From: JAWLBY01 sp041687455
GTDB taxonomy: Bacteria > Pseudomonadota > Gammaproteobacteria > Xanthomonadales > Xanthomonadaceae
DNA length: 64,000 nucleotides
Direction: 5' to 3'
Assembly (NCBI GenBank): GCA_041687455.1
Contig: JAWLBY010000011.1
Coordinates: 1 to 64,000, forward strand
Under the pieces are notes generated by a model, which was given only the letters and a program-made list of their open reading frames with translations, ran no database searches and was not told where the DNA came from. Positions 1 to 8,650 of this stretch are shown one piece after another. Position numbers and translations under genes: made by a program. Numbering within the stretch: the stretch's first letter is position 1; every line of letters begins with the position of its first letter.

Positions 1-85
1 GGGCTTCAGCCCCGACCGTGCTGCCACGATTGACGACATCATGGCGCGCCAGGCCGCGCGGTCGGGGCTGAAGCCCCTCCTACGG
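1..85. repeat. REP-like inverted repeat upstream of bioC
   Basis: Bases 1-18 (GGGCTTCAGCCCCGACCG) are repeated as the reverse complement at 60-77, followed by CCCTCCTACG. The arms are separated by about 40 bases. The same palindromic core recurs at 4875-4966 and 51215-51245, always outside genes, so it is a dispersed repeat and not part of bioC. The left end may be cut by the window edge. Confidence 0.75.
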
Positions 86-117
86 TGGAGGCAGGTGGCT
101 GCTACCATCCGCGGCCC

Positions 118-993
118 ATGCCGACCTTCGATTCCCGCCAGTTGCGTCGCGCCTTCGGCCGTGCGGCGCCGAACTATGCCGCCGTCGCGGTGCTGCAGCG
201 CGAGGTCGAGTCGCGGCTGCTCGAACAGCTCGATTATGTCGAGACGGCCCCGGCACGCGTGCTCGACATCGGCAGCGGCCCGGGCATCGCGTCGACCGCG
301 CTGCGCCGGCGCTGGCCGAAGGCCGAGGTCGTCTCGCTGGACCTGGCCCTGCCGATGCTGCAGCAGCAGCGCGGCGGCTGGTTGCGCAAGCCGCTGCGGA
401 TCAATGCCGACGCGCAGGCGCTGCCGATCGTCGAGCAGTCGATCGATCTGATCTTCTCCAGCCTGTGCCTGCAGTGGGTCGAGGATCTGCCGGCCACGCT
501 GGCCGGCTTCCGCCGGGTGCTGCGGCCGGGCGGCATGCTGCTGTTCTCGACCTTCGCCGAGCAGACCCTGATCGAACTGCGCGATGCGTTCGCGGCGACC
601 GACGACGCGCCGACGCATGTCAGTCCGTTCCTGCCGCTGCAGCGGATCGGCGACGCCGTGCTGGCAGCCGGTTTCCGCGATCCGGTGGTCGATGCCGATC
701 GCTTCACGCTGACCTACCGTGATCCGCGCGAGCTGATGCGCGAGCTGCGCGCGATCGGCGCCAACAATGCGCTGACCACGCGCCGCCGCAGCCTGACCGG
801 CAAGGCAAGGATGCAGCGGGCGCTGGCCGCCTACGAGCGCGAGCGGCAGCCGGATGGCCGGCTGCCGGCGACCTGGGAGGTGGGTTACGTGCATGCCTGG
901 GGGCCGCAGCCGGGCCAGCCGATCCGCAGCGGCAACGTCGATGTCGCGAGCTTTCCGGCCGCCGCGCTGAAGATCCGCCGACGCGGCGAGTAA
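118..993 (+). CDS. bioC: Malonyl-ACP O-methyltransferase BioC
   Basis: SAM-dependent cytoplasmic enzyme that methylates malonyl-ACP, so that fatty-acid synthase can build the pimeloyl part of biotin. The 291-residue protein has the glycine-rich SAM motif LDIGSGPG at residues 49-56, an acidic second strand (VVSLDLAL) and a later LQWVEDLP stretch typical of BioC-type methyltransferases; length fits the family. The start at 118 is chosen over the ATG at 85, because 85 lies beside the REP-like repeat and the 118 start gives the usual N-terminus, in which an aromatic-rich helix (AFGRAAPNYAAVAVLQ) precedes the SAM motif. The rest of a biotin operon is not visible; it may lie left of the window. The stop codon runs directly into a heptamer repeat at 992. 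Confidence 0.9.
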   Translation: MPTFDSRQLRRAFGRAAPNYAAVAVLQREVESRLLEQLDYVETAPARVLDIGSGPGIASTALRRRWPKAEVVSLDLALPMLQQQRGGWLRKPLRINADAQALPIVEQSIDLIFSSLCLQWVEDLPATLAGFRRVLRPGGMLLFSTFAEQTLIELRDAFAATDDAPTHVSPFLPLQRIGDAVLAAGFRDPVVDADRFTLTYRDPRELMRELRAIGANNALTTRRRSLTGKARMQRALAAYERERQPDGRLPATWEVGYVHAWGPQPGQPIRSGNVDVASFPAAALKIRRRGE

Positions 994-1013
994 TTCGGGA
1001 TTCGGGATTCGGG
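992..1013. repeat. GGGATTC heptamer array (short)
   Basis: About three units of a 7-base repeat (ATTCGGG) begin inside the bioC stop codon region. The same unit occurs after lrp, before hrpB's stop, after oleA, around 57.5 kb and inside ntrC. Confidence 0.8.
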
Positions 1014-1089
1014 CGTCGCGGCGGCGCCGACGTGCCGGCGCGGCGCGGCTGTGCAAAGATCGACCCCGCCGTTCGCCGCAGGAGTTCGC

Positions 1090-2118
1090 ATGAACCGCCC
1101 GGCCGATTTCGCTGCCCGCTCCGACCTGCCGGTCGATGACGCCGAGCGCGTCCAGACGCTGCAGGCGCTCGGCATCCTCGATACCGCGCATGAGCCGGCC
1201 TTCGACCTGCTGGTCGAACTGGCGGCCGAACTGTGCGACGCGCCGTACGCGTTCGTCACGCTGGTCGACGCCGACCGCACCTGGATCAAGGCCGCGCACG
1301 GCATCGACCTCGAGCAGTGGCCGCGATCGCACAGCTACTGCTCGATGGCGCTGCTCGAGCGGCTTCCGATGCTGCATGTCCGCGATGTCGCCAGCGACCT
1401 GCGCACCGCCCACCGGACGCCGCCGGGCCTGCCCGGTCACGGTCTGTACTGCGGCGCGGTGCTCGAGACCAGCGACGGCACCCGACTCGGCACGCTGTGC
1501 GTGGTCGACCCGCGCAGCCGCGCGCTCGACCCGCGGCGACAGCGGCAACTGCAGGGCCTCGCCAACCAGACGATCGAACTGATCGAGCTGCGCGCGCTGC
1601 GCCACGAACTCGAGCGCGCCGCTACCACCGACCCGCTGACCGGACTCGGCAACCGACGCGCGCTGATGCAGCGGCTGCGCGAGGAGGCCGAGCGCTGCAG
1701 CCGCTACGGCGCCGGCTTCAGCGTGCTGCTGCTCGACCTCGACCATTTCAAGGCGGTCAACGACGGCCGTGGCCACGATGCCGGCGACCTCGTGCTGGGC
1801 AACGTCGCCGACCTGCTGCGCTCGATGCTGCGCAGCGCCGACTTCGCCTCGCGCTACGGCGGCGAGGAATTCTGCATCCTGTTGCCGCACACCGACCTGC
1901 GCGGCGCGCTGACCTGGGCCGAGCATTTCCGGCTGCGGCTGGAGAAGTTCCAGCACCGCCACGCCAGCGGCAGTTTCGTGGTCACCGCCAGCATCGGCAT
2001 TGCCGCCGCACCGGCGCATACGCAGCCGACCATCCGCGGCCTGCTGCAGGCCGCCGACCACGCGCTGTACCGCGCCAAGCAGAACGGCCGCAACCGTACC
2101 GAACTGGCCGACGACTGA
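1090..2118 (+). CDS. GAF-GGDEF diguanylate cyclase
   Basis: Predicted cytoplasmic diguanylate cyclase that makes c-di-GMP from two GTP. The 342-residue protein has an N-terminal GAF sensor domain (about residues 20-165) and a GGDEF domain (about 175-340). The active-site motif is RYGGEEF at 255-261, an active variant. The inhibitory-site RxxD (RSAD, 248-251) sits at the canonical distance, so product feedback inhibition is expected. There are no membrane segments. The ATG at 1090 is preceded by AGGAG at 1080-1084, which decides against the ATG at 1051. The gene is not tightly linked to bioC or pepN. The ligand of the GAF domain cannot be read from the sequence. Confidence 0.9.
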   Translation: MNRPADFAARSDLPVDDAERVQTLQALGILDTAHEPAFDLLVELAAELCDAPYAFVTLVDADRTWIKAAHGIDLEQWPRSHSYCSMALLERLPMLHVRDVASDLRTAHRTPPGLPGHGLYCGAVLETSDGTRLGTLCVVDPRSRALDPRRQRQLQGLANQTIELIELRALRHELERAATTDPLTGLGNRRALMQRLREEAERCSRYGAGFSVLLLDLDHFKAVNDGRGHDAGDLVLGNVADLLRSMLRSADFASRYGGEEFCILLPHTDLRGALTWAEHFRLRLEKFQHRHASGSFVVTASIGIAAAPAHTQPTIRGLLQAADHALYRAKQNGRNRTELADD

Positions 2119-2194
2119 CGGGGCCGCGCGGTGCCGCGGTGCTCAGCGCCGCCATGCTAGCCTCGGTCTCCCGCCCGCCTGGAGCCGAACGCCC

Positions 2195-4801
2195 GTGAAC
2201 GACGCTGCCGCCGCGATCCGACTTGCCGACTACCGCCCGCCGGCCTGGCGCGTGGCGCAGGTCGAATTGCGTTTCGAGCTCGATGCCGAAGCGACCGAGG
2301 TCGACGCGACGCTGCACCTGCAGCCGGACCCGGCCCAGCCCGGTGCGGCGCTGCGGCTGGACGGCGAGGAGCTCGAACTGCTCGCGATCGAACTCGACGG
2401 CGCAGCACTGCCGGCCGAACGCTACGTGCAGGACGAGCGCGGCCTGACCGTGCACGGCGTCGCCGCGGCCTGCACGCTGCGCACCCGGGTGCGGATCCGG
2501 CCGGCCGCCAATACCCGGCTCGAAGGGCTCTACAGCAGCGGCGCGATGCTGACCACGCAGTGCGAGGCCGAGGGCTTTCGCCGGATCACGTTCTTCGTCG
2601 ACCGGCCCGACGTGCTGGCGCGTTACACGGTGGAACTGCGGGCAGATCGCGAGCGCTATCCGGTGCTGCTCGCGAACGGCAACCCGGCCGGTGCCGGCAC
2701 GCTCGACGGCGGCCGCCACTACGCGCGCTGGGTCGATCCGTTCCCGAAGCCGAGCTATCTGTTCGCGCTGGTCGCCGGTCGCATCGAATGCGTCGAGGCG
2801 CCGTTCACGACGATGGAAGGCCGCGACGTGGCGGTGCGGATCTGGACCGAGCCGCACGACGTCGAACGCTGCCGGCACGCGCTCGACTGCACGCTGCGGG
2901 CGATGCGCTGGGACGAACAGCGGTTCGGCCGCGCCTACGACCTCGACGTATACAACATCGTCGCGGCGCAGGATTTCACGATGGGCGCGATGGAGAACAA
3001 GGGCCTCAACATCTTCAACGCGCGCTACATCCTGGCCGATCCGGAGACCGCGACCGATGCCGATTTCGAAGGCATCGAGTCGGTGATCGGCCACGAGTAC
3101 TTCCACAACTGGAGCGGCAACCGGGTGACCTGCCGCGACTGGTTCCAGTTGTCGTTGAAGGAAGGCTTCACGGTATTTCGCGACCAGGAGTTCACCTCCG
3201 ACCTGCACTCGCGCGCACTGAAGCGGATCGACGACGTGCGGATGCTGAAGAGCCGGCAGTTCGTCGAGGACAGCGGCCCGCTGGCGCATCCGGTGCAGCC
3301 GGCGCAGTACAGCGAGATCAACAATTTCTACACCGCGACGGTCTACCAGAAGGGCGCCGAGATCGTCCGCATGCTGCACACGCTGCTCGGCGAGGAAACA
3401 TTCCGCCGCGCCTGCGATCGGTACTTCGAGCGTCACGACGGCGACGCCGCGACGATCGAGGACTTCGTCGCCGCGATGCGCGAGGCGAGTGGCCGCGACC
3501 TCGAGCAGTTCATGCGCTGGTACAGCCAGGCCGGCACACCGGAGCTGCGGATCCGCGACGACTGGGACGCCGCCGCCGGCTGCTACACGCTGGAGATCGA
3601 GCAGCACACGCCGCCGACCCCGGGCCAGCCGGACAAGGCGCCGCTGCACCTGCCGCTCGCCTACGCGCTGTACGACGCCGACGATCGGCCGATCACGACC
3701 GTGCCGACCACCGACGCAGCAGTGCATCCGGGCCTGATCGAACTGACCGCGGCCCGCCACACGCTGCGCTTCGACGGTCTCGGCGCGCGGCCGCTGCCGG
3801 CCTTCCTGCAGGGCCTGTCGGCGCCGGCCCGGCTCGACTATCCGTACGACGCCGGGCAGCTCGCCCGGCTGGTCGCGATCGAGCCCGATGCCCTGACCCG
3901 CTTCGAGGCGATCCAGCGGTTGCTGTTCGACGCGCTGCTGCGGCGCGGGCCCGACCCGGCCGCGGCGCACGCGGCGCTGATCGACGCGCTCGGCGGCCTG
4001 CTCGAACGCAGCGACGAGGACCCGGCGTTCGTCGCCGAATGCCATGCACTGCCGGATGTCTGGACGCTGGCCGACCAGTGCGCCGCGATCGATCTCGACG
4101 GCCTGGTCCGGCGCCGCGACGATCTGCTCGACGAACTGTCCGAAGTGCATGCCGATGCGTTCGCGCGGCGCTACGAACAGCTTGCCGCGGTCGAGCCCGG
4201 CGCGATGACGCCACACGCGATCGCCGCGCGACGGCTGAAGTCGGTCTGCCTCGCACGGCTGACCCGGCTCGATCCGCAGGGTGCGCTGGCCGCGGCGCAG
4301 TTCGAATCGGCGCGCTGCATGACCGACCGGCTCGCCGCGCTGAGCAACCTGATCCATTTCGAGGCACCGCAGGCCGACGAGGCGCTGGCGCAGTTCCGGC
4401 GCCGCTTCGCCGACGATCCGCTGGTGACCGACAAGTGGCTCGCGATCGTCGCCACCCGACCGCAGCCGGAAGCGGTCGACGACGTCGCCGGCCTGCTCGC
4501 GCAACCGCTGTGGCAGCCGAAGAACCCGAACCGGGTGCGGGCGCTGATCGGCAGCTTCGCGCGCGGCAATCCGGTCGCCGCGCACCGCCGCGACGGCGCC
4601 GGGTACGCGTTGCTGTGGCCGCAGATCGAGCGCGTCGACAGCATCAACCCGCAGGTCGCCGCCCGGCTGCTGACCGCGTTCGAACCGTGGAAGCGGCTCG
4701 ATGCCGAACGCCGCGCGCTGATCGAGCAGGGCCTGCGCCGGCTGCAGCAGAACTGCCGCTCGCGCGACTGCGCCGACCTGCTGGCGCGGATGCTGGCGTA
4801 G
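2195..4801 (+). CDS. pepN: Aminopeptidase N (M1 family)
   Basis: Zinc metallo-aminopeptidase that removes N-terminal residues from peptides in cytoplasmic protein turnover. The 868 residues match the E. coli enzyme (870). The exopeptidase motif GAMEN is at 264-268. The zinc site HEYFH is at 300-304, with the third ligand Glu about 19 residues later in LKEGFTVF. The start is GTG at 2195, with GGAG at 2181-2184; no ATG lies near, and the family N-terminus begins about here. The long reading frame on the opposite strand is a codon-bias shadow. No operon partner is evident. Confidence 0.95.
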   Translation: MNDAAAAIRLADYRPPAWRVAQVELRFELDAEATEVDATLHLQPDPAQPGAALRLDGEELELLAIELDGAALPAERYVQDERGLTVHGVAAACTLRTRVRIRPAANTRLEGLYSSGAMLTTQCEAEGFRRITFFVDRPDVLARYTVELRADRERYPVLLANGNPAGAGTLDGGRHYARWVDPFPKPSYLFALVAGRIECVEAPFTTMEGRDVAVRIWTEPHDVERCRHALDCTLRAMRWDEQRFGRAYDLDVYNIVAAQDFTMGAMENKGLNIFNARYILADPETATDADFEGIESVIGHEYFHNWSGNRVTCRDWFQLSLKEGFTVFRDQEFTSDLHSRALKRIDDVRMLKSRQFVEDSGPLAHPVQPAQYSEINNFYTATVYQKGAEIVRMLHTLLGEETFRRACDRYFERHDGDAATIEDFVAAMREASGRDLEQFMRWYSQAGTPELRIRDDWDAAAGCYTLEIEQHTPPTPGQPDKAPLHLPLAYALYDADDRPITTVPTTDAAVHPGLIELTAARHTLRFDGLGARPLPAFLQGLSAPARLDYPYDAGQLARLVAIEPDALTRFEAIQRLLFDALLRRGPDPAAAHAALIDALGGLLERSDEDPAFVAECHALPDVWTLADQCAAIDLDGLVRRRDDLLDELSEVHADAFARRYEQLAAVEPGAMTPHAIAARRLKSVCLARLTRLDPQGALAAAQFESARCMTDRLAALSNLIHFEAPQADEALAQFRRRFADDPLVTDKWLAIVATRPQPEAVDDVAGLLAQPLWQPKNPNRVRALIGSFARGNPVAAHRRDGAGYALLWPQIERVDSINPQVAARLLTAFEPWKRLDAERRALIEQGLRRLQQNCRSRDCADLLARMLA

Positions 4802-5259
4802 CACACGTCCGGCAGGCGTCAGCGGCGCGAAGCGCGCGTGCCCAGCAACCCCGTCCGCTGTTCACCGCGCGTCCCTGCAGGAGCGGCTTCAGCCCCGACC
4901 GGCAGCATCACACTCAGCCGCGCGGGCGTTCGTGCCAGGCGGTCGGGGCTGAAGCCCCTCCTGCAGATGGAGTATGCCGAGCCGGTCGGCGCCGGCGCTG
5001 CGGAATGCCGCGTTCGTGCCAGGCGGCGGGATGAAGCCGCTGCCTGGCGGCAGGCCTCGGCGCAGCGCAAGTCTGTCTCTCACCTGAACTCGACTGGGGA
5101 ACCGCGCGGCGGGTCCGCGGTCTCAAGCGCACCGGCCGAGCGTGCGATGCGATCCTGTCTTCGGATCGCCGTCGCATGGCGGCCGGACCCATCCTGACCA
5201 TGTCGCCGACGCGCCGTCTGGCGTGTCCGTGGACGCCTTCGCCGACGGAAATCCCCCGC
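4802..5259. other. Non-coding stretch with REP-like repeats and a hairpin
   Basis: This 458-base gap holds no convincing gene. Bases 4875-4902 and 4934-4966 are the two arms of the REP-like palindrome (CTGCAGGAGCGGCTTCAGCC and its inverse), and 5017-5056 is a decayed third copy. A hairpin with stem GCGATCC/GGATCGC at 5149-5155 and 5163-5169 lies about 90 bases before the next gene and could be part of its leader. Confidence 0.6.
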
Positions 5260-6279
5260 ATGAGCCAACCGATCCGCGTGCTGTTCTCGATCCTGGCCGT
5301 GCTGGCCGGGCTGGCCACTGTGGCGCTGCTGTTGATCGAGCCGCTGACCCGCGCGTTCGCTGCGACTCCGGTGTTCAACGGCGTCATCGTCGGCGTGTTC
5401 GCGATCGGCGTGCTGGTCAACCTGCGCGGCGTGTTCCGGCTGCAGAAGGAAGTGCGCTGGATCGAGGCGTTCCGGCGCTCGAGCCCGGAGCGGCGGCCGA
5501 GCGAGCGGCCGGTGCTGCTTGGACCGATGGCACAGATGCTGTCCGGCGAGCGCCGCGCGCAGTCGCTGTCGACCGCGTCGACCCGCTCGCTGCTCGACAG
5601 CGTCTATCTGCGGCTCGAGGAACAGCGCGACCTGTCGCGCTACCTGATCGGGCTGCTGATCTTCCTCGGCCTGCTCGGCACCTTCTGGGGCCTGCTGCTG
5701 ACGATCGGTTCGGTTGCCGACATCATCGGCGGACTGTCGGCCGGCAACGACGCCTTGGCGATGTTCGACACGCTGAAGAACAAGCTGCGCGAGCCGCTGT
5801 CCGGCATGGCGACCAGCTTCTCGACCTCGCTGTTCGGCCTGGCCGGTTCGCTCGCGCTCGGCTTGATCGACCTGTTCGCGGCGCGCGCGTCGAACCGCTT
5901 CTACAGCGAGCTCGAGGACTGGCTGTCCGGCATGACCCGGCTGTCGTCCGGCGGCGCGATCGGCGACGGCGAGGCATCGGTGCCGGCCTACGTGCAGGCG
6001 CTGCTGGAGCAGACCGCCGACGGCCTGGAGCGGATGCAGCGCGCGTTCGGCGAGGCCGAGCGCGAGCGCCGCGGAGCGTCCGAACAGCTCGGTGAACTGT
6101 CCACCCAGCTCGCCCGGCTGACCGAGACGCAGACCGAGCTGCGCAGCGTGCTGCGCCAGTTCGCGCAGGCCGGGCACGCCGAATCGGGCATGAGCGACGA
6201 CCTGCGCGCCGAGTTCCGGCTGCTGTCGCGGACCATCGCTGCCGCACTCGACGGCGGCAAGCGCGGCAGCGAGCGCTGA
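5260..6279 (+). CDS. MotA/TolQ/ExbB-family proton-channel protein
   Basis: Inner-membrane protein of the MotA/TolQ/ExbB channel superfamily. The 339 residues contain four predicted membrane helices: about 8-26 and 36-55, then, after a cytoplasmic loop, 130-155 and 180-205. The last pair carries the GLLGTFWGLLLTIGS and FSTSLFGLAGSLALGL segments typical of the pore-lining helices. The C-terminal 90 residues look like a coiled coil. The gene lies 5 bases from the OmpA-like partner, so the two proteins probably form a stator-like complex using ion flow to work on the cell wall. No flagellar genes are near. The ATG at 5260 is chosen because the first helix starts right after it; starts at 5176 or 5200 would add an unrelated arm. 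Confidence 0.8.
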   Translation: MSQPIRVLFSILAVLAGLATVALLLIEPLTRAFAATPVFNGVIVGVFAIGVLVNLRGVFRLQKEVRWIEAFRRSSPERRPSERPVLLGPMAQMLSGERRAQSLSTASTRSLLDSVYLRLEEQRDLSRYLIGLLIFLGLLGTFWGLLLTIGSVADIIGGLSAGNDALAMFDTLKNKLREPLSGMATSFSTSLFGLAGSLALGLIDLFAARASNRFYSELEDWLSGMTRLSSGGAIGDGEASVPAYVQALLEQTADGLERMQRAFGEAERERRGASEQLGELSTQLARLTETQTELRSVLRQFAQAGHAESGMSDDLRAEFRLLSRTIAAALDGGKRGSER

Positions 6280-6284
6280 GCGGC

Positions 6285-7415
6285 ATGACCACGCTCGCCG
6301 CCCGCCGCCGCCGCGGCGTCGACTTCTGGCCCGGCTTCGTCGATGCGCTGTCGGCGCTGCTGATGGTGCTGGTGTTCCTGCTGATGGTGTTCACGGTCGG
6401 CCAGTTCGTGCTGTCCGACGCGATCAGCGGCCGCGACAAGGCGCTCGCGCAGTTGAACGCCGAGCTTGCCGAGCTGGCCCGCTCGCTGTCGATGGAAACC
6501 GCCGCGCGGACCACCGCGCTGGCCGAGATCGAGGAACTGAGCGCGTCACTGGCCAGCACCGAACGCGAGCGGACCGCGCTTTCGCTGCGGCTCGACGACA
6601 CCGACGCGCAATTGACACAGACCCGGGCCCAGCTCGAAGCCAGCGAGGGCGACGTCGCGCGGCTGACCGCCGACATCAACGCGCTGGCCGAGCTGAAACG
6701 GCAGCTCGAAGCGGAGATCGCGTCGCGGCTCGCCGAACTCGAGGACACCCGCGACCGGCTGACCGTGCAGACCGATCTGTCGGCACGGTCGGCGGCGCAG
6801 GTCGAGCTGTTGAACCGGCAGATGGCGGCGCTGCGGCAGCAACTCGCCGAGATCACCGCGGCGCTCGAGCTGGCCCGGGCCGACAACGAGGCCAAGGACA
6901 TCCGGCTCGACGAACTCGGGCGCGAGCTGAACCTGGCGCTGGCCAGCAAGGTCAACCAGCTCGCCCGCTACCGCTCGGAGTTCTTCGGCAAGCTGCGCGA
7001 GATCCTCGGCAGCCGGGCCGACATCCGGATCGTCGGCGACCGTTTCGTGGTGCCGTCGGAGCTGCTGTTCGCAAGCGGCTCGGCGACCATCGATCCCGCC
7101 GGCCAGACCCAACTGGATCGGCTGGCCGGCGTGCTGAACGAGGTCGTCGCCGAGATTCCGTCCGATCTCGACTGGGTGCTCAGGATCGATGGCCACACCG
7201 ACCGCGTGCCGATCCACACCGAGCGCTTCGCGTCGAACTGGGAGCTGTCGACCGCGCGCGCGATCGCGATCGTGAAGTACCTGGTCGCGCAGGGCATCCC
7301 GGCACACCGGCTGGCCGCGACCGGCTTCGGCGAGTTCCATCCGCTCGACCCGGCCGCCACGCCGGAGGCATTCGCGCGGAACCGCCGGATCGAGATCCAG
7401 TTGACCAACCGCTGA
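6285..7415 (+). CDS. OmpA/MotB-like peptidoglycan-binding stator partner
   Basis: Partner of the preceding MotA-like protein. The 376 residues start with a short basic cytoplasmic tail and a single membrane helix (about 18-45). That helix carries an aspartate (D20, in GFVDALSALLMV) at the place of the proton-carrying Asp of MotB. A long coiled coil follows (about 50-225), then an OmpA-like peptidoglycan-binding domain (about 250-376) with IDGHTDRVP and NWELSTARAIAIVKYL. It was probably co-transcribed with 5260-6279. The long coil would span much of the periplasm. Related pairs occur in many proteobacteria; their role is not established to my knowledge. It is unlike MotB in the length of the coil. 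Confidence 0.82.
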   Translation: MTTLAARRRRGVDFWPGFVDALSALLMVLVFLLMVFTVGQFVLSDAISGRDKALAQLNAELAELARSLSMETAARTTALAEIEELSASLASTERERTALSLRLDDTDAQLTQTRAQLEASEGDVARLTADINALAELKRQLEAEIASRLAELEDTRDRLTVQTDLSARSAAQVELLNRQMAALRQQLAEITAALELARADNEAKDIRLDELGRELNLALASKVNQLARYRSEFFGKLREILGSRADIRIVGDRFVVPSELLFASGSATIDPAGQTQLDRLAGVLNEVVAEIPSDLDWVLRIDGHTDRVPIHTERFASNWELSTARAIAIVKYLVAQGIPAHRLAATGFGEFHPLDPAATPEAFARNRRIEIQLTNR

Positions 7416-7460
7416 CGCGCTGCGGCCGCGCCGTCGGACGATGCGGCCGGGCGGCAGCGC

Positions 7461-8108
7461 TCAGCCGCGCAGCCGGCCGTCGACGATCACCACGTCCGCG
7501 GCGCGCGCCGCGAACAGGCCGTTGGCGACCACGCCGACGATCTGGTTGATCTCGCGCTCGAGTCCGACCGGATCGACGATCCGCAGTCCATGCACGTCGA
7601 GGATCCAGTTGCCGTTGTCGGTGACGACGCCGTCGCGCCAGACCGGCTGGCCGCCGAGTGCCTGCAGTTGCCGCGCGACGTGGCTGCGTGCCATCGGAAT
7701 CACCTCGACCGGCAGCGGGAAGCGGCCGAGCAGCGGCACCTCCTTGCTGGCATCGATCACGCAGACGAATTTTGCGCTGGCCGCGGCGATGATCTTCTCG
7801 CGGGTCAGCGCGGCGCCGCCGCCCTTGATCAGCCGCGCGTGCGGATCGCATTCGTCGGCGCCGTCGACGTACAGCGTCAGCGGTCCGACCGCGTTCAGGT
7901 CGAACACCTCGATGCCGTGCTGGCGCAGCAGTGCGGTGCTCTGCTCCGAGCTCGATACCGCGCCGGCGATCCGGTCGCGGATCCGGCCAAGGCCCTCGAT
8001 GAAGTACCTGACCGTCGAGCCGGTGCCGACGCCGACGACGCTGCCATCCTCGACGAACTTCAGTGCCGCCTCGGCGCTGTCGCGCTTGCCCTGTTCACGC
8101 GGATCCAT
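7461..8108 (-). CDS. rpiA: Ribose-5-phosphate isomerase A
   Basis: Interconverts ribose 5-phosphate and ribulose 5-phosphate in the non-oxidative pentose phosphate pathway; cytoplasmic. The 215-residue length is close to the E. coli enzyme (219). Family motifs are present: GVGTGSTVRYFIE for phosphate binding, DGADECD with the catalytic Asp, and KGGGAALTREKI with the catalytic Lys. It lies 3 bases downstream of the EVE-domain gene on the same strand, so the two are probably co-transcribed. It converges with the OmpA-like gene. Confidence 0.95.
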   Translation of the reverse strand: MDPREQGKRDSAEAALKFVEDGSVVGVGTGSTVRYFIEGLGRIRDRIAGAVSSSEQSTALLRQHGIEVFDLNAVGPLTLYVDGADECDPHARLIKGGGAALTREKIIAAASAKFVCVIDASKEVPLLGRFPLPVEVIPMARSHVARQLQALGGQPVWRDGVVTDNGNWILDVHGLRIVDPVGLEREINQIVGVVANGLFAARAADVVIVDGRLRG

Positions 8109-8111
8109 CGG

Positions 8112-8567
<456 letters not shown>

Positions 8568-8650
8568 GACGGAGCGGTCGGCGGCGAGGCTGCGAAGTGT
8601 ACCCGCCCACGCGGCTGGCCGGAGCCGCCGCGGCGGTCGGCCGGGACGGA

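Noticed and set aside
1982..4804. 940-codon open frame on the minus strand opposite pepN
   Set aside because: Codon-bias shadow of pepN in a very GC-rich genome; composed of Arg/Gln/Val-rich low-complexity sequence with no family motifs, while pepN has complete catalytic motifs.
4838..5197. 119-codon frame between pepN and the MotA-like gene
   Set aside because: Made of REP-like repeat sequence.
5260..7415. Zorya anti-phage system (ZorA/ZorB)
   Set aside because: Only the MotA-like and OmpA-like pair is present; no zorC, zorD or zorE, and the coiled coil is in the OmpA partner.
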